Source: Alphaproteobacteria bacterium
Lineage (GTDB): Bacteria; Pseudomonadota; Alphaproteobacteria; Micavibrionales; Micavibrionaceae
NCBI GenBank assembly: GCA_023301785.1
Contig: JALZUF010000281.1
Coordinates: 1-6,575, forward strand
Reading direction: 5' to 3'
DNA length: 6,575 bases
Part shown: one piece after another, positions 1 to 5,618 of the stretch
Layout of the letters: each line of letters opens with the position of its first letter
How positions within the stretch are numbered: the stretch's first letter is position 1
Made by a program: the position numbers and the translations under genes
Notes under the pieces: generated by a model
The model's database searches: none
Told to the model about the DNA's origin: nothing
What the model saw: the letters and a program-made list of their open reading frames with translations, nothing else

Positions 1-61
1 CGCGCTTGATCTGTTCCAGATCAGCTAAATTGTTATCTTTACTTGGTTGATTTTGTTGCAT
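1..61 (-). CDS. Start of an unidentified leftward gene (partial)
   Basis: An ATG at 61 opens a frame that stays open to the window edge. The 20 visible residues are polar and charged: an MQQNQPSKDNN leader, then a probable helix ADLEQIKR. There is no signal peptide or membrane segment. An AGGGA lies upstream, about 11 bases from the ATG, which is a long spacing for a Shine-Dalgarno site. A promoter with an AT-rich upstream element can be proposed about 50 bases further up. The gene reads in the same direction as comM, but a 175-base gap and a weak hairpin separate them, so it probably has its own transcription start. Too little is present to name a family. A chance open frame of this length is possible. 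Confidence 0.5.
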   Translation of the reverse strand, partial: MQQNQPSKDNNLADLEQIKR

Positions 62-113
62 TTGTATTTAAATCCCTACTATGTCCCTTGACTATAAGTT
101 TAAAGATATTTCC

Positions 114-141
114 CTAATATTTACTTAATCTTACGACCCAA
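114..141 (-). promoter_or_regulatory. Possible promoter for the left-edge gene
   Basis: On the minus strand, TTGGGT (136-141) and TATTAG (114-119) are separated by 16 bases, matching the sigma-70 consensus at 3/6 and 4/6. Immediately upstream (140-161) lie closely spaced A/T runs, AAAAA, AAATTT and AAAAATTT, in the position of an UP element. The start would be near 107, giving a leader of about 46 bases. A TATAGT at 91-96 matches a -10 box better (5/6) but has no -35. The call is weak because the region is AT-rich. Confidence 0.3.
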
Positions 142-189
142 AAATAAATTTAGAAAAATTTGATATATTTAAGAATACATGACATCGGT

Positions 190-210
190 CAACAAAGGCA
201 AATTTCTGCC
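190..210 (-). terminator. Weak hairpin and T-rich tail after comM
   Basis: About 27 bases beyond the comM stop, the minus strand has GGCA (210-207) and TGCC (200-197). They form a 4-bp stem, extendable by one G-T pair, and are followed by TTTGTT (196-191). The position is right for an intrinsic terminator. The stem is short and the T tract is interrupted, so termination may be inefficient or Rho-dependent. Confidence 0.3.
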
Positions 211-236
211 ACAATTCAATAAAATACTTAACTATA

Positions 237-1781
237 TCAATAATTTAAGCTTATTTTTCGATAACTAAGTGATTCCGCGATATGATCGTCGTTAATTTTC
301 TCAAAATCACCTTCAAGGTCGGCAATCGTACGGGACAAGCGGATTAGACGGTAATACGCCCGTGCGGAGAACTTCATACGTTCAGCCGCCTTATTAATAA
401 GGTTTTGCGCCTTTTCATCCATAATAAACGCTTTTTCAATCATATCGCTATCGGCATAAGCATTGATAATGGTAGTGCCACGGCTTTTGGCTTCCTCGTT
501 TATATGAACGTCAAAACGTTGCTTTTGTCTCTCACGAGCCACTTTTACACGTTGCGCAATATCCTCTGAAGCTTCCGATGGCGCCTTACCCAAATCTGCG
601 ACTGACACGGCAGGCACTTCAATTTGAATATCAATACGATCCAACAAAGGGCCAGATAATTTTGATTGATAATCACTGCCGCAACGTGGTGCTTTAGAGC
701 ATTCAAAATCTGCCGTTCCTAAATGACCACATCGACACGGGTTCATTGCCGCAATTAATTGAAAACGCGCAGGATATGTTGCGTGATGATTAGCGCGTGC
801 GATTAAAGCTTGTCCTGTTTCTAATGGCTGCCTTAAAGCTTCCAATGTCGATCGTGAAAATTCTGGCAGTTCATCCAAAAATAAAACACCATGATGCGCA
901 AGCGATATTTCACCAGGGCGAACTTTATGACCACCCCCTATTAATGCAGGCAGACTTGCTGAATGATGGGGATCACGAAACGGGCGCGCTTTCATCAGTC
1001 CACCCTCGGCCAATGTTCCTGACAATGAATGTATCATCGAAACTTCTAACGCTTCGCGCGCGCTCAAAGGCGGTAAGATAGACGGCAGACAACTAGCCAG
1101 CATTGATTTCCCCGACCCTGGCGGCCCAACCATTAACAGATTGTGTCCTCCTGCCGCGGCCACTTCCAGCGCACGTTTTGCTGTCTCTTGTCCTTTCACA
1201 TCTGAAAAATTTGGCACGCGCATTGAGGACACCTCATCAACCACCTTACCTTGTGGGCGCATCAGTAATTGAGTGCCTTTAATATGATTAATCAACTGTA
1301 ATAAATTATTGGGCGCTAATATTGGAAGGTCATCTCCTGCCCAAGCGGCTTCGCCACCACAATCGTTCGGGCAAATTAAACTATTATCATTACTCGCCGC
1401 GTGGATTGCGGCTGGCAAAACACCTGCTACTTTTCGAATACTAGCATCCAGCGATAATTCGCCTAGTACCACATAATTTTCCATCTCAGTTTTTGGTAAA
1501 ACATCCATCGCCGCCAACAAACCCAACGCAATGGGTAAATCATAATGACTACCTTCTTTATTAACATCGGCTGGCGCTAAATTAACGGTTAGCCTTTTGG
1601 GCGGCAATGCAATCCCCAACGCATGAAGTGCGGCACGCACACGTTCTTTACTTTCCGCCACCGCTTTATCAGGTAATCCCACAATATTAAAAGCAGGCAA
1701 ACCATTTGAGATTTGCACCTGCACGTCCACAGGCTGAACATTCACCCCTTGAAACGCGATTGTGTTTATTTTTGCCGTCAT
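237..1781 (-). CDS. comM: YifB/ComM family AAA+ ATPase (Mg-chelatase-like)
   Basis: This is a full-length member of the YifB/ComM family, 514 residues. In naturally transformable bacteria ComM is a hexameric helicase that extends branch migration of incoming single-stranded DNA during recombination. In others its role is less clear. Domains in order are an N-terminal ChlI/Lon-S16-like domain (about 15-135, with SHYDLPIAL near 78-86), a Mg-chelatase AAA+ core (about 190-395) and a C-terminal Mg_chelatase_C helical domain (about 400-508). The core has Walker A GPPGSGKS (219-226), Walker B VLFLDE (299-304), MNPCRCG (346-352) with further cysteines at 361 and 367 as in a metal-binding knuckle, and LDRIDI with Arg382. 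The ATG at 1781 is preferred because AAGGA sits four bases upstream and matches the family N-terminus (MTAKINTIAFQG). A TTG six codons upstream (1799) lies almost on the proposed transcription start. The gene appears intact and stands alone. The family assignment is firm; a role in transformation here is inferred. Confidence 0.97.
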   Translation of the reverse strand: MTAKINTIAFQGVNVQPVDVQVQISNGLPAFNIVGLPDKAVAESKERVRAALHALGIALPPKRLTVNLAPADVNKEGSHYDLPIALGLLAAMDVLPKTEMENYVVLGELSLDASIRKVAGVLPAAIHAASNDNSLICPNDCGGEAAWAGDDLPILAPNNLLQLINHIKGTQLLMRPQGKVVDEVSSMRVPNFSDVKGQETAKRALEVAAAGGHNLLMVGPPGSGKSMLASCLPSILPPLSAREALEVSMIHSLSGTLAEGGLMKARPFRDPHHSASLPALIGGGHKVRPGEISLAHHGVLFLDELPEFSRSTLEALRQPLETGQALIARANHHATYPARFQLIAAMNPCRCGHLGTADFECSKAPRCGSDYQSKLSGPLLDRIDIQIEVPAVSVADLGKAPSEASEDIAQRVKVARERQKQRFDVHINEEAKSRGTTIINAYADSDMIEKAFIMDEKAQNLINKAAERMKFSARAYYRLIRLSRTIADLEGDFEKINDDHIAESLSYRKISLNY

Positions 1782-1804
1782 ACATTCCTTATGACACAAT
1801 TAAA

Positions 1805-1833
1805 ATGAGAACAAAAGAGAAACATATTTTCAA
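1805..1833 (-). promoter_or_regulatory. Possible comM promoter
   Basis: On the minus strand, TTGAAA (1828-1833, 5/6 match) is followed after 17 bases by TCTCAT (1805-1810, 4/6). Initiation would be near 1798, a 17-base leader before the ATG at 1781. The CtrA-like pair at 1846-1882 lies just upstream of this -35, as expected for an activator site. Support is motif and position only. Confidence 0.35.
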
Positions 1834-1845
1834 TAACCGCCTATC

Positions 1846-1882
1846 TTAACTAAGCATTCATTTTTACTTAACCGCTTCTTCA
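1846..1882. promoter_or_regulatory. Tandem CtrA-like boxes between comM and the acidic gene
   Basis: Two copies of TTAA-N7-TTCA lie at 1846-1860 and 1868-1882, exactly 22 bases (two helical turns) apart. Both read TTAAC then TTCATT with different inner bases. The alphaproteobacterial CtrA consensus is TTAA-N7-TTAA, so each copy matches seven of eight fixed positions. The pair sits between two divergent genes and could serve either. The AT-rich setting makes single matches unremarkable; the repeated form and spacing are what stand out. Confidence 0.35.
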
Positions 1883-1910
1883 TTATTTTGCGTTAAAAAT
1901 TGAGATGTAA

Positions 1911-1930
1911 GCGTCGATAGGGGATCGCGC
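1911..1930 (+). promoter_or_regulatory. Hairpin ahead of the acidic orphan gene
   Basis: GCG-T-CGAT, an AGGGG loop, and ATCG-CGC form a 7-bp stem with one bulged T, five of the seven pairs being G-C. It lies 22 bases before the ribosome binding site of the 1966-2589 gene. No T-run follows on either strand, so it is not a standard terminator. It could be an operator with CGAT/ATCG half sites or a structured leader. It is clearly more G+C-rich than the surrounding gap. Confidence 0.45.
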
Positions 1931-1965
1931 TAAACCAATGTGAGATTTAATTAGAGGGCAAAAAC

Positions 1966-2589
1966 ATGCTAGGGGCATTAACAGAAGATCAATTTGAACA
2001 ATTAAGACAACAACTCATCGTACCGCTTGCCGTGCGTGATATTCTTGGCTTTGACTTAAATGTTGAACCAGAAATGCAGTATGGCCTACACATGGCCTTA
2101 AGTGAGATTGATCCAGACTCAGCCCTTTTGGCCATTGCCATCTGTGCGCAAGATATTGCGAACAAGGCCATTCATGCGGCGCCAATCGCGCATGCCTTAA
2201 CGGTACAATGCAATACAATTTTAAACGAATACGGCCCATTATGGTTGCGTAATAATCTTAACGCTCCCATACCGTCGCATGTTTACCAAGAAATCTTAGA
2301 CACCGCTCCAGAAGACTTAGAATGCATTGCCGATTTATTAGATGCTCTTGAAGCCGACTTAGGTGAAGATATGGGCGCCATGACACCGCTTATCAAGCTA
2401 CTTTCTATTCAGGCGCGTGCGCACATGGAAATTGCTGATTTTGTTTTGGCCGAAATTGCCTACGAAAAACAAGTCACCGATAATCGTGAAATTTCACCGC
2501 AATTTGGATACGTTCAAGATCAAGTCGAACAAGTAATTGAGGCGAACACTAGCGATAACATCATCGTATTCCCAGGAGCTAGAGCTTAA
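1966..2589 (+). CDS. Orphan acidic alpha-helical protein
   Basis: The protein has 207 residues and I do not recognise its family. The ATG is well placed: AGAGGG (1953-1958) lies seven bases upstream. The sequence is strongly acidic, with about 33 Asp/Glu against 9 Lys/Arg. It looks mostly helical and soluble, with no signal peptide or true membrane span; the hydrophobic stretch around 52-79 is broken by charged residues. An acidic helical patch (115-136) separates the N-terminal half from a helix-rich C-terminal half. The chain ends with a polar linker and NIIVFPGARA; tails of the form N-hydrophobic-x-FPG-x-R are, from memory, common on alphaproteobacterial hypothetical proteins. It is divergent from comM and converges on the HIT gene 21 bases away, so it is probably monocistronic. 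The start, reading frame and codon use look genuine. A scaffold or regulatory-partner role would fit the acidity, but this is inference. Confidence 0.85.
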   Translation: MLGALTEDQFEQLRQQLIVPLAVRDILGFDLNVEPEMQYGLHMALSEIDPDSALLAIAICAQDIANKAIHAAPIAHALTVQCNTILNEYGPLWLRNNLNAPIPSHVYQEILDTAPEDLECIADLLDALEADLGEDMGAMTPLIKLLSIQARAHMEIADFVLAEIAYEKQVTDNREISPQFGYVQDQVEQVIEANTSDNIIVFPGARA

Positions 2590-2610
2590 ACAAGCTTAAT
2601 AATTTTCAAT

Positions 2611-2967
2611 TTAACCGACCAGTTTCCCAACAGGCTCACCACCCAACAGGTGGATATGAAAATGTGGCACTTCTTGACCACCAAACTCACCTGTATTGGC
2701 GATAGTGCGAAATCCCATTTCTTGCAAATCTTGATCTTTAGAAATTTTTGATACTGCGCGATAAAACGCTGTGATTTCTTGATCACTCGCATTCGTACCG
2801 AAATCTGCAATATCAGTATACGCCCCTTTCGGGATCACCATGATATGAGTTTTACGTTGTGGGTTTATATCTGGAAAGGCCAAAACGTGATCATCCTCAT
2901 ACAATTTGGTACAAGGAATTTCTCCACGTAAAATTTTAGCAAAAATATTTTGATTATCGTAAGTCAT
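2611..2967 (-). CDS. HIT (histidine triad) family nucleotide-binding hydrolase
   Basis: This is a full-length HIT protein of the HinT-like branch, 118 residues. Such proteins are small cytosolic dimers that hydrolyse nucleoside phosphoramidates and related aminoacyl- or AMP-linked compounds. The family blocks are all visible: NIFAKILRGEIPC at the N-terminus, DINPQ (33-37) leading into HIMVIPK (41-47), ANTG, then GGQEVP followed by the triad HFHIH (102-106). The middle His104 is the expected nucleophile. The short tail ends in LLGGEPVGKLVG. I chose the ATG at 2967 because relatives begin MxYD..NIFAKI. An in-frame ATG at 2982 would add MLENN, and neither start has a clear ribosome binding site. 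The gene follows the GNAT gene by 26 bases (11 with the longer start), so the two are probably one transcript with HIT translation partly coupled. The in vivo substrate cannot be told from the sequence. Confidence 0.95.
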   Translation of the reverse strand: MTYDNQNIFAKILRGEIPCTKLYEDDHVLAFPDINPQRKTHIMVIPKGAYTDIADFGTNASDQEITAFYRAVSKISKDQDLQEMGFRTIANTGEFGGQEVPHFHIHLLGGEPVGKLVG

Positions 2968-2993
2968 GTTATTTTCTAACATTTAAAAAATAA

Positions 2994-3557
2994 TTAGCCA
3001 AACAAATCTTTATTGATAACTTTATAATAAAACTTACTCTCAATAGTCTCAGCATTCGCAATAACTGAATAAGGGTGCGTCCCAAACTGTTGATACCCCA
3101 GCGTTTCATATAGCTTAATCGCATTCGTCATCGTACTACGTACGTCTAGGTTAATAACACCATAGCCATCATTAATAGCTTTCTTCTCAACTGCCTCTAA
3201 TAACATTTTAGCCAGCCCGTAGCTACGTGCCCACGGGGCAACAAATTGTGTTGTCAACGTCACCATGTGGCCTTGCGCTTCATTGTTTTTCGGCGGCAAT
3301 ATAACTTGGCACGTACCGCATATTGTATCATCAAGTCGTGCCACAAAAAGCTCGCGCGTTGGTGCCGTAATAACACCGTTCCAATAATTTTCTAAAATAT
3401 CACGAGATGGTAAATCAACCCAACCAAAACCACCGCCATCTTCAATAGCGGAATCCGTTGCATCACATAAATCATTAAGATCGTTCGTGCTTAAAGCTTT
3501 TGAAATAAATTCAACACCCACTTTTGGTTCATGATTAACTTTTGGTTGTTCGCCCAT
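2994..3557 (-). CDS. GNAT family N-acetyltransferase
   Basis: This 187-residue protein is a GCN5-related acetyltransferase, which transfers acetyl from acetyl-CoA to an amine. The acetyl-CoA loop (motif A) follows a beta strand as QFVAPWARSYGLAKMLLEAV, with the Q/R-x-x-G-x-A core RSYGLA at 111-116. The following strand is GYGVINLDVR (131-140), and motif B is NAIKLYETLGYQQFG (145-159). A conserved NNEAQ (91-95) precedes the core, and the protein closes on KFYYKVI. I recognise the pattern as an alphaproteobacterial GNAT subfamily with no assigned substrate. The ATG at 3557 is well supported: AGGAG lies eight bases upstream. It is the first gene of a leftward pair with the HIT gene and is divergent from hslV across a 186-base control region. 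There is no sign of truncation. The small-molecule or protein substrate is unknown, and a link with the HIT enzyme is only positional. Confidence 0.93.
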   Translation of the reverse strand: MGEQPKVNHEPKVGVEFISKALSTNDLNDLCDATDSAIEDGGGFGWVDLPSRDILENYWNGVITAPTRELFVARLDDTICGTCQVILPPKNNEAQGHMVTLTTQFVAPWARSYGLAKMLLEAVEKKAINDGYGVINLDVRSTMTNAIKLYETLGYQQFGTHPYSVIANAETIESKFYYKVINKDLFG

Positions 3558-3598
3558 AAAATATGCTCCTCATTTATACCCTGTTGTATAACACGTGG

Positions 3599-3627
3599 AT
3601 TCTATAATAAAGAAGGAATCCTAATAA
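3599..3627 (-). promoter_or_regulatory. Candidate promoter of the GNAT-HIT pair with GANTC at its -10
   Basis: On the minus strand, TTATTA (3622-3627, 4/6) and TAGAAT (3599-3604, 5/6) are exactly 17 bases apart. The start would be near 3592, a leader of about 35 bases. The -10 overlaps a GATTC and the spacer holds a GAATC. These form an inverted repeat, GGATTC (3597-3602) and GAATCC (3616-3621). A second small inverted repeat, TGTT-N4-AACA (3582-3593), lies over the start point. Confidence 0.4.
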
Positions 3628-3643
3628 TTCATAAATTTATGAA
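3628..3643. repeat. 16-bp perfect palindrome, operator-like
   Basis: TTCATAAATTTATGAA reads identically on both strands. It lies in the control region between the divergent GNAT-HIT and hslVU genes, immediately upstream of the proposed GNAT -35. Its left part is repeated as TAATTCATAAA at 3625-3635 and again at 3730-3740, the second copy running into the hslV ribosome-binding region. A dimeric repressor site is a reasonable guess. No regulator gene is next to it. Confidence 0.4.
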
Positions 3644-3743
3644 ACAACTCACGCGAACATCACCATGTTGCCCACATATTGCCATGGAATAATCTTTATT
3701 TAATCCTTGCCTACATGGCTCAAGATCATTAATTCATAAAGGT

Positions 3744-4262
3744 ATGACAACAATACTCGCAATTCGAAAAAATGACTCCGTTGTGGTCGCTGGTGACGGT
3801 CAAGTCTCCCTCGGCAATACGGTTATGAAATCTAACGCACGTAAAGTCCGCCGCCTTGGAAAAAACAACGATATTATCGCTGGATTTGCAGGTGCGACGG
3901 CCGATGCTTTTACCCTGTTTGAACGCTTAGAAGCCAAACTAGAAGCCCACCCTGGGCAACTTACACGCGCCTGCGTTGAATTGGCCAAAGACTGGCGCAC
4001 TGACAAGTATTTACGAAAACTGGAAGCCCTTATGGCAGTTTGCGATAAGAACACCATCCTTATCCTATCAGGAACAGGGGATGTTGTTGAACCCGAAGAC
4101 GATGTTATTGGTATCGGATCTGGCGGAAACTATGCCTTGGCCGCTGCACGTGCGCTCATGGATCAAGATATAAGTGCCGAAGAGATAGCTAAAAAATCTC
4201 TTAACATTGCTGGCGACATCTGTGTTTTTACGAACAACAACATTATCATTGAAAAACTTTAA
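3744..4262 (+). CDS. hslV: HslV (ClpQ) peptidase subunit of the HslVU protease
   Basis: HslV is the threonine peptidase of the HslUV (ClpYQ) ATP-dependent protease, a double hexameric ring whose active sites face an inner chamber. The 172-residue protein is the usual length. Removal of Met1 exposes Thr2 as the nucleophile (MTTI start). Supporting residues are in place: Asp18 in AGDGQ, Lys34 in NARKVRRL (Lys33 in mature numbering) and Ser126 in GIGSGGN. The core AGFAG.TADAFTLFE and the C-terminal NIAGDICVFTN are typical. Many alphaproteobacterial HslV proteins, as I recall them, carry a few extra residues before the Thr. Here no ordinary start codon exists in frame upstream back to a stop at 3690-3692, so the short form is encoded. 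The AAAGG before the ATG is only one or two bases away, unusually close. The gene leads an operon with hslU, ten bases downstream. I found no convincing heat-shock (sigma-32) promoter. Confidence 0.98.
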   Translation: MTTILAIRKNDSVVVAGDGQVSLGNTVMKSNARKVRRLGKNNDIIAGFAGATADAFTLFERLEAKLEAHPGQLTRACVELAKDWRTDKYLRKLEALMAVCDKNTILILSGTGDVVEPEDDVIGIGSGGNYALAAARALMDQDISAEEIAKKSLNIAGDICVFTNNNIIIEKL

Positions 4263-4272
4263 ATAGATCATC

Positions 4273-5616
4273 ATGACGAAAACCTCTTCAAAAGAAAAAA
4301 TTTTAGAAGCGACAGCTTTTAGTCCTCGTGAAATTGTATCTGAGCTTGATAAAAATATTATCGGTCAAAATGATGCAAAACGTGCTGTCTCTATTGCCTT
4401 ACGTAATCGCTGGCGCCGTATGCAACTTGATCCAGCCCTTCAAGAAGAGGTCTACCCAAAGAATATTCTCATGATCGGGCCAACAGGTGTTGGTAAAACA
4501 GAAATCGCACGCCGCTTGGCACGCCTTGCCCAAGCCCCTTTCGTCAAAGTTGAAGCAACTAAATTTACCGAAGTTGGCTATGTCGGAAAGGACGTTGAAT
4601 CTATTATTCGTGATTTAGTTGAGATGGCCATTCACATGGTACGCGACAAAATGCGCAAATCTGTCACCGCCCAAGCCGAAATATACGCAGAAGAGCGTGT
4701 TTTAGATGCTCTTGTCGGCGATGAAGCAACCGAAGCCACACGCACGTCTTTTCGTGAAAAACTGCGCGCTGGACAGTTTAATGACAAAGAGATTGAGCTT
4801 GATCTCAAAGATACATCAAACCCTATGGCAAATATGTTTGATATGCCTGATATGCCGGGCGCATCCGTGTCCATGATGTCTATTGGCGATATGCTCGGTA
4901 AAGGCCAAACCAAAACTAAGCGCAAAAAAATGAACGTCGAAGAGTCATACGAAGTTTTGATGCAAGAAGAAGCAGATAAATTATTAGACGAAGATAAAGT
5001 CATCCAAGATGCGCTGGACCTTGTGCAGCAAAACGGTATCGTCTTTTTGGATGAGGTTGATAAAATTGCCGTTCGTTCAGAAGGCAACCGCAGTGATGTT
5101 TCTCGCGAAGGCGTACAGCGTGACCTGCTTCCTTTAATTGAGGGAACAACCGTTACCACCAAGCACGGCCCCGTTAAAACAGATCATATCTTATTCATCG
5201 CCAGTGGCGCTTTCCACTATGCAAAGCCCTCTGACTTATTGGCTGAACTTCAAGGACGTTTACCTATCCGTGTTGAACTGCGCGCGCTCACCGAAGAAGA
5301 CTTTGTGCGTATCTTAACCGAAACACAAAATTCATTAATCAAACAATACGAAGCTTTAATCGCAACCGAAGGTGTAACACTCACTTTTACTGATGACGCC
5401 ATTAAAGAAATCGCCCATATTGCGTTTGAGGTTAATGAAACTGTCGAAAATATTGGTGCGCGCCGTCTACTCACCGTCATGGAAAAACTACTCGAAGAAA
5501 TTTCCTACACGGCATCCGATCGTAGCGGCGAAGAAATCATCATTGATAAAAAAGAAGTACAAGAAAATGTCGCCGAATTGGCACAAGACGCAGACCTCAG
5601 CAAATTTATTCTTTAA
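4273..5616 (+). CDS. hslU: HslU (ClpY) ATPase subunit of the HslVU protease
   Basis: HslU is the AAA+ unfoldase that recognises, unfolds and threads substrates into HslV, and it activates HslV through its own C-terminus. All signature elements are present in 447 residues: IIGQ.DAKRAV.IALRNRWRR near the N-terminus, Walker A GPTGVGKT (69-76), pore loop GYVG (102-105), an inserted I-domain (about 108-245) with a Met-rich, charged middle (184-222), Walker B IVFLDEVDK (256-264), the arginine-finger region LQGRLPIRVEL with Arg329, the sensor-2 segment IGARRL (394-399), and the HslV-docking tail DLSKFIL. The start matches family N-termini. There is no clear Shine-Dalgarno site. The stop of hslV lies ten bases before the ATG, so translational coupling is likely. 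The stop codon is two bases from the stop of the converging gene, leaving no room for a terminator between them. The assignment is certain. Confidence 0.99.
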   Translation: MTKTSSKEKILEATAFSPREIVSELDKNIIGQNDAKRAVSIALRNRWRRMQLDPALQEEVYPKNILMIGPTGVGKTEIARRLARLAQAPFVKVEATKFTEVGYVGKDVESIIRDLVEMAIHMVRDKMRKSVTAQAEIYAEERVLDALVGDEATEATRTSFREKLRAGQFNDKEIELDLKDTSNPMANMFDMPDMPGASVSMMSIGDMLGKGQTKTKRKKMNVEESYEVLMQEEADKLLDEDKVIQDALDLVQQNGIVFLDEVDKIAVRSEGNRSDVSREGVQRDLLPLIEGTTVTTKHGPVKTDHILFIASGAFHYAKPSDLLAELQGRLPIRVELRALTEEDFVRILTETQNSLIKQYEALIATEGVTLTFTDDAIKEIAHIAFEVNETVENIGARRLLTVMEKLLEEISYTASDRSGEEIIIDKKEVQENVAELAQDADLSKFIL

Positions 5617-5618
5617 TC

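Noticed and set aside
7..23. TGATCTG-TTC-CAGATCA inverted repeat at the left edge
   Set aside because: It lies within the coding start of the edge gene. Seven-bp hairpins are expected about once or more by chance in a window this size.
797..1081. 94-codon plus-strand open frame opposite comM
   Set aside because: It lies entirely antisense to the strongly conserved AAA+ core of comM, has no ribosome binding site and no recognisable domain; a shadow frame.
1782..1799. TTG start adding six residues to ComM
   Set aside because: The TTG lies at the proposed transcription start, while the ATG at 1781 has AAGGA upstream and gives the family N-terminus.
2582..2597. Possible bidirectional terminator between the acidic gene and the HIT gene
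   Set aside because: Only a 5-bp AGCTT/AAGCT stem with one G-T extension, mostly A/T, and no clean T-run on either strand. It also overlaps the stop codon region.
3641..3677. Sigma-32 heat-shock promoter for hslVU
   Set aside because: A CCCACAT at 3671-3677 resembles the -10, but no CTTGAAA-type -35 lies 12-17 bases upstream; the nearest ATGAAAC is about 25 bases away.
3715..3732. Five-codon leader peptide (ATG to TAA) just before hslV
   Set aside because: No ribosome binding site, no run of regulatory codons and no attenuator-like structure after it.
4632..5162. 176-codon minus-strand open frame opposite hslU
   Set aside because: Its length is explained by the codon bias of hslU on the other strand. 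The product is Ser/Arg/Thr-rich low-complexity sequence, as expected for an antisense frame.
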